DNA of 64,000 nucleotides from Leisingera sp. ANG59 (GCF_013317235.1 NZ_WLCM01000001.1:53786-117785), one strand, 5' to 3'; shown: positions 26,330 through 35,161, counted from the stretch's first letter. Numbers and translations: made by a program. The notes: generated by a model from the letters alone, not told the origin.

Positions 26330-27691
26330 TTATTCGGCGGGAACGCTTCTGGGGTCGGGGGAGTTCCGGCCTTGGGCGATCAAGGCGCGTCGGGCCAGGG
26401 CGTAATTGTCCTCGGTGCCGCCGCGCTTGACGCGGCGGTCATCCAGTATTGTTTCGACTTCGTCAAGCCGTCCTGCGCGCAGGCCCGCGTCGATGGTTAT
26501 CCGTTCGAAAACATCGCGTTGCGCATGACTGCCGCCGGCCAGCAGCATCGTGTCGCGGGCTGTGGATAAATTCTCGAATGCGGCCTTGTAATTAGCGTCT
26601 CCGAAGGCCTCCAGACCGTCTGCGGCAGCGCATCCGGGAGCGGCCATCCGCTCTTTCGCCTCGCTGCCGCCGGCGCTGGCATCGGCGTGAATCCGCTGAA
26701 CCAGCCGGTGCGCGTCCTCCTTGCGGTGGCCGGTGAGGGCCAGGAGGTAGTGCAAATCGGCAAAAATCAGACTTCCGTCCTCGGTCCGGGCGGCACAGAG
26801 ATTCGCCAGCTCCTCCCAGCGGGGGCCGACATCGACGCCCTCCAGCTCCAGACGCATCAGCAGCGAGGTTGCATTGGAGATGTCACGGTAGTCGTCGGTC
26901 TTGTCCTTGCGGACCTCGGTGTCATAGAGCGCGATGGCCTCGTCCATCTGGCCCAGGTCCAGATGCATCAGCGCCTTGTGCCACCAAACGTGGTAACGGA
27001 AGTTGTTGCAATGCGCCCAGGCTACTTCGCGGCCATGCAGCCACTCCAGCCCGGCCGCTGCATTGCCGGACATGTCATGGACATGGGCAACGGCGTGCAA
27101 GCCCCAGGCGTCGTCCGGCGCCATCCACAGCGCCTGGCGGCCGGCATTGGCGGCGCGTTCGTATTCGCCGGTTTCCTCCAGCGCAAAGGAATGGCAGCCC
27201 AGCAAGTAACCTCGGCCCGCGTGGTCCGGGTCATAAGAGGGCAGCACCCGTTCGACCGAGAGCCTCATGCCCGCGGGGTCGCCCATGATGAAGCGGATGC
27301 CGTGGCTGAGTTTCATCGCCAGGGTGTCCTGCGGGAAGGCGTCCAGCACCTCCTCCATCCGCTGGATTGCCTGGCTTGGCTGGCCCGCTAGCCAGTTTTC
27401 AAGAGCGTCGACATATTTCCGTTCGCGCGGCAGTGCGCCTTCGTAAAGCGCCTTGGCGTCGCGCAGCGCCCCGCGGGCACTCGGCAGCAGTTCGCTGCGC
27501 CCCAGCATCAGCAGCGACAATCCCTTGATGGCATGTGCCAGGGCAAATTCCGGTGCGGTGGTCAGCACGGCGCCCAGATGATCCGCAGTGGCGGCGGCGT
27601 GGGACAGAACCCCAAGCTGCACGGCGTTCCAATCCTGCAGCGCGGCGGTGTCAGTCAGGCTGCTGTCCTGGCCAAAAATATCATGCATCAT
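26330..27691 (-). CDS. tetratricopeptide repeat protein of the TTC38 family
   Basis: About 453 residues of helical repeats. The block GLHAVAHVHDMSGNAAAGLEW and the following WWHKALMHLDLGQMDEAIALYD match the conserved core of TTC38-type TPR proteins found from bacteria to man. No signal peptide or membrane helix is seen. The start is one of two adjacent ATGs (27691 or 27688); the longer frame to 27919 crosses the terminator at 27875-27902 and is rejected. It lies 24 bases upstream of opgC in the same direction, so it may be the first gene of the glucan operon. Its role there is unknown. Confidence 0.82.
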   Translation of the reverse strand: MMHDIFGQDSSLTDTAALQDWNAVQLGVLSHAAATADHLGAVLTTAPEFALAHAIKGLSLLMLGRSELLPSARGALRDAKALYEGALPRERKYVDALENWLAGQPSQAIQRMEEVLDAFPQDTLAMKLSHGIRFIMGDPAGMRLSVERVLPSYDPDHAGRGYLLGCHSFALEETGEYERAANAGRQALWMAPDDAWGLHAVAHVHDMSGNAAAGLEWLHGREVAWAHCNNFRYHVWWHKALMHLDLGQMDEAIALYDTEVRKDKTDDYRDISNATSLLMRLELEGVDVGPRWEELANLCAARTEDGSLIFADLHYLLALTGHRKEDAHRLVQRIHADASAGGSEAKERMAAPGCAAADGLEAFGDANYKAAFENLSTARDTMLLAGGSHAQRDVFERITIDAGLRAGRLDEVETILDDRRVKRGGTEDNYALARRALIAQGRNSPDPRSVPAE

Positions 27692-27874
27692 GGGTGTCCA
27701 ATCTCTGTCAAATAAAGCGCGGGTTGCTGTCCCGATGGAGAGTAGTTCATCGCAACGGTCCGGGCGAACCCCGCTCGCGGTTTGGTGATAGGCTGTGTGC
27801 ACCCGGCTTTGAAATTCGCCGGATGTGTAGGATTTTCCCGGAAAATTCTGCAAGTGACCGGGGCTGAAGACAGC

Positions 27875-27902
27875 AAAAACACCGCCGGTTTGGCGGTGTT
27901 TT
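27875..27902. terminator. rho-independent terminator after CoA-transferase gene
   Basis: AAAACACCGCC (27876-27886) pairs perfectly with GGCGGTGTTTT (27892-27902) around a 5-base loop. T-runs occur on both strands, so it can work in both directions; its main job is to stop the minus-strand CoA-transferase transcript ending at 27950, insulating it from the TPR-opg operon. Confidence 0.88.
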
Positions 27903-27949
27903 GCCGGAATCTGTAACACTTGGCGGAATGCTGCCGCGGAACTGGGCGG

Positions 27950-29149
27950 TCAGGATGTCCCGAAGGGAGAAACCGAGCCCAGAATCTCCTCCGTGCCCTC
28001 GCCGCACCGGGGCGGCGGGTGGCGGTATGTAACAGGCGTGCGCGAGAAATTGAGCGGATTGCCCAACAGCTTTACCGGGCCTGCTGCGGTCTCCATGCCG
28101 ATCGCCATCTGCCGGGCCGCAACCTGATCCGTGGCAAACAGGTTGTCCAGGGTTTGGACCGGGCCGGCCGGGACCTTGCGGACCTCCATGGCGTCCAGAA
28201 CTACTCTGGTGGCGAAGCGCTGCACCGCCGGGATCAGGATCCCGTTCAGCGCATCGCGGTTCTGCAGCCGGGCCGGGTTGGTGGAAAAACGGGGATCCTC
28301 CGCCAGCCCCTCAAGCTTCAGAAACTCCATGAAGCGGCGGAACTGGCTGTCGTTGCCCACGGCCAGGATGACGTGGCCGTCCTCGGTTTCATAGACGCCA
28401 TAGGGCATAATGCTGGGGTGCTCATTGCCGCGGCGTTTTGGGATCTGGCCGGTGTTCAGATAGGCGACACCTTCGTTGATCAGCCAGGCGATCTGTGCAT
28501 CGACCAGCGCTAGGTCGATCTGCTGGCCCTCACCGGTTTTGCTGCGGTGGTGCAGGGCGGACAGGATGCCGATGCAGGCATACATGCCGCACATCACATC
28601 GGCGATGCCAACACCCGCCTTCATCGGCTGGCCGTCCGGTTCGCCGGTCAGTGACATGATGCCGCCGAAGCCCTGCGCCATAATGTCGTAGCCGGGCTTA
28701 TGGCTGTTGGGGCCGGTCTGGCCGTAGCCGGAGATGGAGCAGTAGATCAGCCCGGGCAAATCATCCTTAAGACTGGCGTAATCCAGCCCGTATTTCGCTA
28801 ACCCGCCGGGTTTGAAGTTCTCGATCAGGATATCGGCCTCCGCCGCCAGGCGTCGGATCTCCTGCTGGCCGTCTTCCGTTGCAATATCTATGGAGACGGA
28901 GCGTTTGTTTCGGTTGGCGGCCATGAAATAGGCCGAGAGATCGGATTGCTGCCCCTCCGTATCCAGGACATAGGGCGGCCCCCATTGGCGGGTGTCGTCG
29001 CCGCCGGTCTTGGGGTTTTCCACCTTGATCACCGTGGCGCCGAGGTCGCCCAGGAGCTGGGTGCAGGTCGGGCCTGCCAGGATGCGGGAGAGGTCGAGAA
29101 CCTTGACGCCCTTGAGGGCGCCATGGGGGAGCGGGTCAGATGCGGCCAT
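27950..29149 (-). CDS. CaiB/BaiF family CoA-transferase
   Basis: A 399-residue family III CoA-transferase. The opening LKGVKVLDLSRILAGPTCTQLLGDLGATVIKVE is the standard N-terminus (cited here by LDLSRILAGP and LGATVIKVE), followed by NRNKRSVSIDI, ENFKPGGLAKYGLDY and GYDIMAQGFGGIMSLTG, which includes the catalytic aspartate region. It moves CoA between carboxylic acids such as a dicarboxylate and its CoA ester; the substrates are not predictable from sequence. It overlaps the upstream ThDP-enzyme gene by 14 bases, so the two act in the same pathway. Confidence 0.92.
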   Translation of the reverse strand: MAASDPLPHGALKGVKVLDLSRILAGPTCTQLLGDLGATVIKVENPKTGGDDTRQWGPPYVLDTEGQQSDLSAYFMAANRNKRSVSIDIATEDGQQEIRRLAAEADILIENFKPGGLAKYGLDYASLKDDLPGLIYCSISGYGQTGPNSHKPGYDIMAQGFGGIMSLTGEPDGQPMKAGVGIADVMCGMYACIGILSALHHRSKTGEGQQIDLALVDAQIAWLINEGVAYLNTGQIPKRRGNEHPSIMPYGVYETEDGHVILAVGNDSQFRRFMEFLKLEGLAEDPRFSTNPARLQNRDALNGILIPAVQRFATRVVLDAMEVRKVPAGPVQTLDNLFATDQVAARQMAIGMETAAGPVKLLGNPLNFSRTPVTYRHPPPRCGEGTEEILGSVSPFGTS

Positions 29150-30749
29150 CGTAGCCTCCGCGTTCGATCACGGCCGAGATGACGGTGAACTTGTCTGCTG
29201 TCAGCGCGTCCTGCAGGGCGGTGCGCAGTTCGGTTCGGTTGGAGACTGCCACGCCGTAGCCGCCAAAGGCGCGGCCCATGGCAGCGAAGTCGTGTTCGGC
29301 GAATTCCACCCCGCCGTTGGCGAGCTGGCGCTGGCGCTGCTTCAGTTCGATCAGGGCAAGGCTGGCGTCGGCAAAAACCACGAAGACCGGAGCAACGCCC
29401 AATTCCGCAGCGGTGGAGAGTTCACCGGCGACCATCAGGAAACCGGCATCACCTGAAAAGCTGACGACCGGACGCTCCGGCTGCGCCAGCTTGCGGCCGA
29501 TTGCCATTGGCACCGCGCAGCCCATGGTGCACAGCGCCGAGGACTGGATCAGCCCGCGTGGTTCCTGGCAGTGCCACATCTGGCTGAGCAGGATACGGTG
29601 GGCGCCGCTGTCGGCAGTGGCAAGCGTTTCCGGGGGCAGCGTGGCGCGGCATTCTGCGATGACGCCCGCCGGGCCCCAGCCCTCATCCTGCGGGAAGGCC
29701 TCTGCCAGTGCGGATTTGACCGCTGCCGGGCGGCCATTGACCCAGGTTTCGCGCGGGTTGGTGCCTTCGGAGAGGGCTTCCAGCGTTGGGGCGATGGCGG
29801 TCAGGAAGTTCAGCCCCGCCTGATGCATGTAATGGGTATTGGCCTGCGGCACGACGTCGATGACGTTCTGGGTCTCCACTTTCCAGACGTTGCGCCAGCC
29901 GGGGCGCATCTCGATCGGGTCGTAGCCGAGGGAGAGCACCAGATCGGCCTCCCGCACCAGCGGCAGCAGGTGCTTGTCTGCCAGCGGCGACAGGCCGGCG
30001 CCGCCCAGGCAGAGGGGGTGATCCTCGGGAATGATCCCCTTAGCCTTGTAGCTGGTGATAAAAGGGATCTGGTGCCTTTCGAGGAAGGCGAGGAGGGCAG
30101 GGCCTGCGTTTTCCTGAAGCGCATCGAGGCCGATTACCGCGACCGGGCGCGTCGAGGCTGCCAGCCAGGAACGCGCCTGCGCCAGCGCCTCGCCGCTTGG
30201 TGCGGTTGCACTTGCAGGCGCACGGCGGATGCCGCGGTCCCCGGCCGGCGCGTCTGCGGTGGAGATCGGCACGTCAATATGCACCGGGCCGTTGCGGGGC
30301 TCTGTTGCGATGGCGACAGCCTTGTCTGCGATCAGGTCCGCTGCGTCCGGGTCCAGCCGGAAGGTTGCCTTGGTGATCGGCGTGAACACCGCGCGGTGGT
30401 CGAGAACCTGGTGGGTGTAGCTCTGTTCCTCTGCCGCATCGACGCAGCCGGTCAGGACCAGCATTGGCACCCGGTCCTGATAGGCGTTCGCGACCACGTT
30501 TATGCCGTTCAGCGCGCCTGGGCCGAGGGTCGCTACCAGAATGACCGGGGCGCCGTCCGCATGATGCACGCCTTCGCCGATGAAACCGGCGCAGTTTTCA
30601 TGCTTGGCCAGGTGGAAGGTTATGCGGGCCTTGGTGAGCGCATCGACCAAGGTCAGCACTTCGCCGCCGGGCATGCCGAAGGCGTGGCGGCAGCCCGCCT
30701 CGTGAAGCCGCCGGGCTAGAACATCGGCTGCGCGTGAGGTTTCTGTCAT
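29136..30749 (-). CDS. thiamine diphosphate-dependent enzyme, acetolactate synthase-like
   Basis: A 537-residue ThDP enzyme with the three-domain layout. The N-terminal pyrimidine-binding domain has AFGMPGGEVLTLVDAL and the catalytic Glu in LAKHENCAGFIGEG. The middle domain binds nucleotide-like cofactors. The C-terminal pyrophosphate domain has GDAGFLMVAGELSTA. The second metal-site position reads FADASLALIELKQ instead of the usual Asn-Asn, as in a subgroup of unassigned homologues. ATG 30749 begins MTETSRAADVL; the frame to 30854 adds non-family sequence. With its overlapping CoA-transferase it resembles the oxalyl-CoA decarboxylase/formyl-CoA transferase arrangement, but the sequence is not clearly that enzyme. 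Confidence 0.88.
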   Translation of the reverse strand: MTETSRAADVLARRLHEAGCRHAFGMPGGEVLTLVDALTKARITFHLAKHENCAGFIGEGVHHADGAPVILVATLGPGALNGINVVANAYQDRVPMLVLTGCVDAAEEQSYTHQVLDHRAVFTPITKATFRLDPDAADLIADKAVAIATEPRNGPVHIDVPISTADAPAGDRGIRRAPASATAPSGEALAQARSWLAASTRPVAVIGLDALQENAGPALLAFLERHQIPFITSYKAKGIIPEDHPLCLGGAGLSPLADKHLLPLVREADLVLSLGYDPIEMRPGWRNVWKVETQNVIDVVPQANTHYMHQAGLNFLTAIAPTLEALSEGTNPRETWVNGRPAAVKSALAEAFPQDEGWGPAGVIAECRATLPPETLATADSGAHRILLSQMWHCQEPRGLIQSSALCTMGCAVPMAIGRKLAQPERPVVSFSGDAGFLMVAGELSTAAELGVAPVFVVFADASLALIELKQRQRQLANGGVEFAEHDFAAMGRAFGGYGVAVSNRTELRTALQDALTADKFTVISAVIERGGYDGRI

Positions 30750-30896
30750 CTTGTCCGTCCAGTCCTTTGATTTGCAGCCAGAATGCCGAGGCAGCGTGTG
30801 TGCGCAAGCCCTCTCACGCCAGTGTGAGAAATGCTGCCGCGGATTTTGGCGCAAGCGGAGGGTATTGGGTATTTGTGACCAGAAAGAAGCTGGTAC

Positions 30897-31367
30897 CTAT
30901 TCCTGCGCCTGCTGGGCGATCAGCGCAAAGCGTCGGTCAAGCTGGCCGGCCAGGGCTGCCAAACCTGCGCCGCCTTCATCCGAGTAGGGGGCAAAGACGT
31001 GAGTGGGCAGTTTGTAGGACAATGTGGCGGTGCCGTCCGCCTCCTCGGTCACATACATGCGCACCGGGGCTTCTATCATCGCTGCGGTCGACAGGGCGAG
31101 GGTCTAGACTGCGAAGTCGTTGTTGAAGAGTCCGATAACGCGGTTGCCGGGGATGGTGATGCCGCGGGCGGCGGCGGCCTGGGTCGGGCCTGCCTGGGTG
31201 ACGACGCCCAGGCCTTGGGCTTTGGCTGCGGCTTTGACATCAGCAATCAGCTGCTCGAAGGACTTGGCGGTCTCATGCACGGCCCAGCCGTCGCGCGGAG
31301 CGACACTGCCTGCGGAGGCTGTTGCGGCAGTCAGGACTAAGGCGGCGGTCAGGCGTTTGAAAAACAT
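30897..31367 (-). pseudogene. DUF302 family secreted protein interrupted by an in-frame TAG
   Basis: A 156-codon reading frame with a single internal stop. ATG 31367 (GGAGAG upstream) starts a signal peptide, MFFKRLTAALVLTAATASAG, then a DUF302 domain: SFEQLIADVKAAAKAQGL, and GNRVIGLFNNDFAV. TAG at 31104-31106 follows, and the same frame continues with TLALSTAAMIEAPVRMYVTEEADG, the expected second half of the domain (cited by APVRMYVTEEADG). A sense codon such as CAG has apparently mutated to TAG. Frame and spacing are otherwise intact, so this is a fresh nonsense mutation, a suppressed stop or a base error. Confidence 0.83.
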
Positions 31368-31452
31368 GGGGCTCTCCAGGGCGTCAGTGCCAACACTAAA
31401 AGCGTTGCTGCGCTTGCGGGGCTCACAATTGCGTGCGGAGCGCCGCTGCGGG

Positions 31453-33486
31453 TCAGACCGCAATCCTGCCGCCGCCCTTTTTGGTCACAACGACCACCGA
31501 GGGGCGAGGCGGCATGGCTGGGTCGAAATCCGGCCAGCGTGTCGCCGGATCCTCGAAGGTGGACTCGCGTTCGAACCCTTTGAGGCTTCTGGTGCCGTCG
31601 GTCCCCGGGTGCTGCACTGCCAGGAACAGCGTTTCAGTGTCCGGGGTGAAATAGGGGCCGCAGAGCTCTGCCCCGACCGGGCAGCGGAAGAAGAGCTTCG
31701 AGTGGCCGCGAAGGCTGCCTTCGGTCTCCAGCCCGTAGAGCCCGTCCGACTTGCCTGTTTTGTCCCACTTGCGGCCCTGGTCGGTGGCGACCCAGAGGCG
31801 GCCCTCGGCGTCAATAGCGCAGTTGTCCGGGGAGCCGAACCAGCCGTTTTCTGAGGTCTCCGGGTTCCATTGGGCGCCCACGGCTGCAATTGCGGGGTTT
31901 CCGCATTGCACCAGGATAGACCAGCTGCCGCGGGTTGCGGCGTGGTCGCCGCCGTCTTCCATAATTTCGATGATATGGCCGAAATCAGACTCCGGGCGCG
32001 GGTTGGCGGCATCGGTCTGGCCAGATTCGCGTTTGGAGTTGTTGGTTAGCATGACGAATGCGGTGCCGTTACCACAGGGCGAGACATCTTCGGGGCGGTC
32101 CATAGGGGTTGCCCCCAGCGCGTCCGCGGCGAGGCGGGCGTCAATCAACACGTCTGCCTGGCTGGCAAAGCCATTCTCAGCCGTCAGCGGACCGTGGCCC
32201 TGCACCAGCGGCAGCCAGTGCAGGGTGCCGTCCGGATCGAAGCGGGCTGCGTAGAGGGTGCCTTGGCTCAGCAGGTGGGAGTTGGCAGCACGGTCCTCAG
32301 ACACCACGCCTTCGGAGATGTATTTGTAGAGATATTCGAACCGGGTATCGTCACCCATGTAGATCACCAGGCGGCCCTCGGCGCACAGGACGGTCTCCGC
32401 GCCCTCATGGGCAAAGCGGCCAAGGGCTGTGTGCTTCACCGGTTTGGAGAGCGGGTCCAGCGGATCAACCTCAACAACCCAGCCGAAACGGTTGACTTCA
32501 TTGGGTTCTCTATCGATGTCGAAGCGGTCGTGGTATTTGCCCCAAGCGTACCACATGGCAGGCACGTTGTAGCGGGCCATCTGCGCGGCCTCCGGCTGGG
32601 CTGAGAGATCCGGCTCGCCCTCGGTGTCCAGATTGTCGGTCCAGAAGTAGCCGTGGAAGTTTTCCTCTGCCATCAGCCAGGTGCCCCAGGGGGTCATGCC
32701 GCCGGCGCAGTTGTTCAGGGTGCCGATGACCTCGCGCCCGGTTGGATCGGCGCCCGTCTGCATCCGCGGATGGCCTGCGGCGGGGCCGCCGATCGCCATC
32801 ACCGTGTTAAGCGGCGAGATGCGGCGGTTCATCGCGCCATCCCGCACCGCCATCCATTTGCCGTCTGCGCCGCGGGTGATCTCCACCACCGAGCCGCCGT
32901 GGGCAGCCATTTCGATCTCGGCCAGCTCTCTGGTCATGCCGGTAAACTCCGCCTTGTCCTGGCGGCCGAGGCCGGGGAACATCACCTCTTCGTTGGTGTA
33001 TTCGTGGTTCACGCACAGCAGGCCGCGGGTGCCTTCGGCGTTCAGCGGCAGGAAGCCGACATAGTCGTTGTTGTAGCCGAATTGCTGCAGCTGGGCTTCG
33101 GCGCTCTGGTTCATCACGTCGAACTCCGGCGCATCTGCAGTGATCGGGTCGCCCCAGCGCAGCAGGATGTTCGCGTCATACCCCGCGGCGACATGGTGGG
33201 TTTCGTCAATTCCCCAGGCCAGCTCGTCAAAGGCATAGCGGCTTTGGGAACCGGAGACCGCCGCATTTGCCGGGCGCGGCGCGGCGAGGGCGGGGGCGCC
33301 GAACAAGGCAGCGGTGGCGGAGGTGCCAAGCAATCCCGTCAGCACCTCGCGGCGGCCGTAGCGGGCGGCGATCACGTCGCCGATGGTGCGGTGAAGGTCC
33401 GGGTTGGTTGGAAAATCGTCAGCGGCCTCAAAGGCTTCTGCCTTGTTGCCGGTCTGCGCAGCGTTGATGATCTGCCTGCGGTTCAT
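31453..33486 (-). CDS. PhoX family alkaline phosphatase (DUF839)
   Basis: A 677-residue Tat-exported protein of the PhoX/DUF839 family. A cytosolic N-terminal extension of ~45 residues precedes the twin-arginine signal GRREVLTGLLGTSATAALFG, cleaved near APALAAP. Beta-propeller motifs of PhoX follow, including LCVNHEYTNEEVMFPG (metal-ligand Glu) and CAGGMTPWGTWLMAEENF. PhoX enzymes are Ca2+/Fe3+ phosphomonoesterases used for phosphate scavenging in the sea. No Pho box was found in the 81 bases upstream, where it follows the SqrR-like gene in the same direction. The long N-terminus before RR is common in this subfamily. Confidence 0.92.
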   Translation of the reverse strand: MNRRQIINAAQTGNKAEAFEAADDFPTNPDLHRTIGDVIAARYGRREVLTGLLGTSATAALFGAPALAAPRPANAAVSGSQSRYAFDELAWGIDETHHVAAGYDANILLRWGDPITADAPEFDVMNQSAEAQLQQFGYNNDYVGFLPLNAEGTRGLLCVNHEYTNEEVMFPGLGRQDKAEFTGMTRELAEIEMAAHGGSVVEITRGADGKWMAVRDGAMNRRISPLNTVMAIGGPAAGHPRMQTGADPTGREVIGTLNNCAGGMTPWGTWLMAEENFHGYFWTDNLDTEGEPDLSAQPEAAQMARYNVPAMWYAWGKYHDRFDIDREPNEVNRFGWVVEVDPLDPLSKPVKHTALGRFAHEGAETVLCAEGRLVIYMGDDTRFEYLYKYISEGVVSEDRAANSHLLSQGTLYAARFDPDGTLHWLPLVQGHGPLTAENGFASQADVLIDARLAADALGATPMDRPEDVSPCGNGTAFVMLTNNSKRESGQTDAANPRPESDFGHIIEIMEDGGDHAATRGSWSILVQCGNPAIAAVGAQWNPETSENGWFGSPDNCAIDAEGRLWVATDQGRKWDKTGKSDGLYGLETEGSLRGHSKLFFRCPVGAELCGPYFTPDTETLFLAVQHPGTDGTRSLKGFERESTFEDPATRWPDFDPAMPPRPSVVVVTKKGGGRIAV

Positions 33487-33567
33487 TGCTGCTCTCCCAT
33501 AGGCCCGCAGCTTGGATGCGGATAGGCGGTTTTTCCGGAAGGCCGTGTTTTCCGCAACTCCGGGACG

Positions 33568-33906
33568 TCAATCGCCGTCGTTGCAGAAAAGCTGGTAAAC
33601 CACTTCCAGCACCCGGCGGGGCTTGTCATCCGCCAGGCGGTAGTAGATCGCCTTGCCGTCGCGGCGCGGAATGACCAGCCCTTCCAGGCGCAGGCGCGAC
33701 AACTGCTGGGAGACGGCGGCCTGGCGGGCTGACAGCAGTTCTTCCAGTTCCGTCACGGATTTCTCGCCTGAGACCAGATGGCACAGGATCATGAGCCTCC
33801 CCTGATGGCTGATGGCCTTGAGGAAGTTGGAGGCTTTGGTCGCGTTGGCGACCATTTTGTCCTTCTCTTCAGGATCCATGTCAGCTGAAAATTCGGGTAG
33901 TGGCAT
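33568..33906 (-). CDS. sqrR: ArsR-family persulfide-sensing repressor (SqrR/BigR/YgaV type)
   Basis: A 112-residue ArsR-type winged helix. ISHQGRLMILCHLVSGEKSV begins the helix that carries Cys42, the recognition helix is RQAAVSQQLSRLRLEGLV, and Cys108 lies in YQLFCND at the C-terminus. A Cys pair at 42 and 108 is the exact arrangement of BigR and SqrR, which form a tetrasulfide or disulfide on exposure to sulfide and release DNA; a metal site is not evident. ATG 33906 was chosen since the extension to 34044 runs through the promoter dyad. The likely target, a persulfide dioxygenase operon, lies at 57640-59826. Confidence 0.88.
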   Translation of the reverse strand: MPLPEFSADMDPEEKDKMVANATKASNFLKAISHQGRLMILCHLVSGEKSVTELEELLSARQAAVSQQLSRLRLEGLVIPRRDGKAIYYRLADDKPRRVLEVVYQLFCNDGD

Positions 33907-33984
33907 CTTACGTCTCCAGGCGGCACCGGGGCGCCTTACTCCTTCTTTGAAATCCGCGCAGGCAGTGATTTTGCGTAATCCGTG

Positions 33985-34004
33985 CGTATTATCAACATAA
34001 TATG
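33985..34004. promoter_or_regulatory. AT-rich dyad in sqrR promoter, candidate autoregulatory operator
   Basis: CGTATTAT (33985-33992) and ATAATATG (33997-34004) are inverted copies with one mismatch, separated by four bases, 79 bases upstream of the SqrR-like start. BigR-family repressors bind AT-rich imperfect palindromes and control their own genes. The dyad stands out in a GC-rich genome. Confidence 0.55.
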
Positions 34005-34153
34005 TATGAGCGCTTAGCAGAACTGAGCGGAACGGCCAAAGCAAAAGTTCGTTTGCGGCCGTTGGGGCGGGCGCTCTTTGCGTTCAGGCCCTGATCGGCC
34101 AGAACGTGCTGCGGGGCATTTTCGGGTTGCGCCCCGCCGCTGACGGCAGGCCG

Positions 34154-35161
34154 TCAGCTCCAGCCCTTGCGGAAGAAATGCGGCGAGGCACCGAACTTGC
34201 GCTTGAACTGGCGCGAGAAATGGGTGGCCGAGTTGAAGCCGGAAGCCAGCGCGATTTCGGTCACGCTCATCGAGGTTTCGTTCATCAGCGCGAATGCATG
34301 GCTCAGCCGCATATCGAAATAGACGTGCATCGGGCTCTGGTTCAGATAGCGCGAGAACAGCCGCTCCAGCTGGCGGCGGGAGATGTCGAGCCGGTCGCAC
34401 AGCTCGCCGATCGACAACGGCTCCTCGATCGATTCCTGCATCAGCTGCAGAGCGTTCAGCAGGCGCTGGTTGCGGCTGCCGATAGCCACCGCATAGTTCG
34501 ATTTCTGCGGTGCCGCCTGGCCGCCGGAGCGCACATGCAGGCACATGTCGGCGACGATGATCGCCAGCTGCTTGCCGTGGCGTTCCTCTATCAGGTGCAG
34601 CATCATGTCGGTGGCGGCATTGCCGCCGCCGCAGGTCATCAGGGGGCCTGAGATTTCAAAGATATTGGGGGAGGGCTCCAGGCTTGGGTAGCTCTCCAGG
34701 AAGCCCGGCTGGTTTTCCCAGTGCAGGGTGAACTTGTGGTTCTTGATCAGACCCGCCTGGGCCAGTGCAAAGGCGCCGGTGCAGATGCCGCCGATGGAGC
34801 GGCCAAAGCGGCTTTCGCGGCGCAGCCAGTTCAGGGTGACCTCGCTGGCGGCTGCGTGCGGTTCCACCCCGGCGCAGACAAAACCCAGCGAATCCGAGGG
34901 CAGCGGCTGCAGCTGGGTGTCTGGCGTCACCACCATGCCGTTGGAGCAGCGCACAGGCTGGCCGTCCTCCGTCATGATGTACCAGCGGTAAAGCCGGGTG
35001 CCGGTCACCTGGTTGGCAATGCGCAGCGGTTCGATTGCGGCGGCCACGGGCAGCATGGTCGCCTTGGGCAGCAGCAGGAAATAGAAATCCTGCGGCTCAC
35101 CCTCGAACGGGATGGCGAGATTGGCGGCGGCGCCTTTCTGAACGAAGCTGTCATCGGACAT
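34154..35161 (-). CDS. GlxA family transcriptional regulator (DJ-1/PfpI-AraC)
   Basis: A 335-residue regulator with an N-terminal DJ-1/PfpI-like domain (residues ~20-200; YFLLLPKATMLPVAAAIEPLR and GGICTGAFALAQAGLI, which holds the nucleophile-elbow-type Cys) and a C-terminal AraC double helix-turn-helix (SIGELCDRLDISRRQLERLF and VTEIALASGFNSATHFSRQF). GlxA proteins include GbdR and CdhR, which sense glycine betaine or carnitine, so an amine-type ligand is possible. ATG 35161 begins MSDDSF. It is divergent from clpP; no target gene is adjacent, so the regulon is unknown. Confidence 0.9.
   Translation of the reverse strand: MSDDSFVQKGAAANLAIPFEGEPQDFYFLLLPKATMLPVAAAIEPLRIANQVTGTRLYRWYIMTEDGQPVRCSNGMVVTPDTQLQPLPSDSLGFVCAGVEPHAAASEVTLNWLRRESRFGRSIGGICTGAFALAQAGLIKNHKFTLHWENQPGFLESYPSLEPSPNIFEISGPLMTCGGGNAATDMMLHLIEERHGKQLAIIVADMCLHVRSGGQAAPQKSNYAVAIGSRNQRLLNALQLMQESIEEPLSIGELCDRLDISRRQLERLFSRYLNQSPMHVYFDMRLSHAFALMNETSMSVTEIALASGFNSATHFSRQFKRKFGASPHFFRKGWS

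Noticed and set aside
31104-31106. TAG as a pyrrolysine or selenocysteine codon
   Set aside because: Selenocysteine uses TGA, and no pylT/pylS or stem-loop element is visible; simple mutation is likelier.
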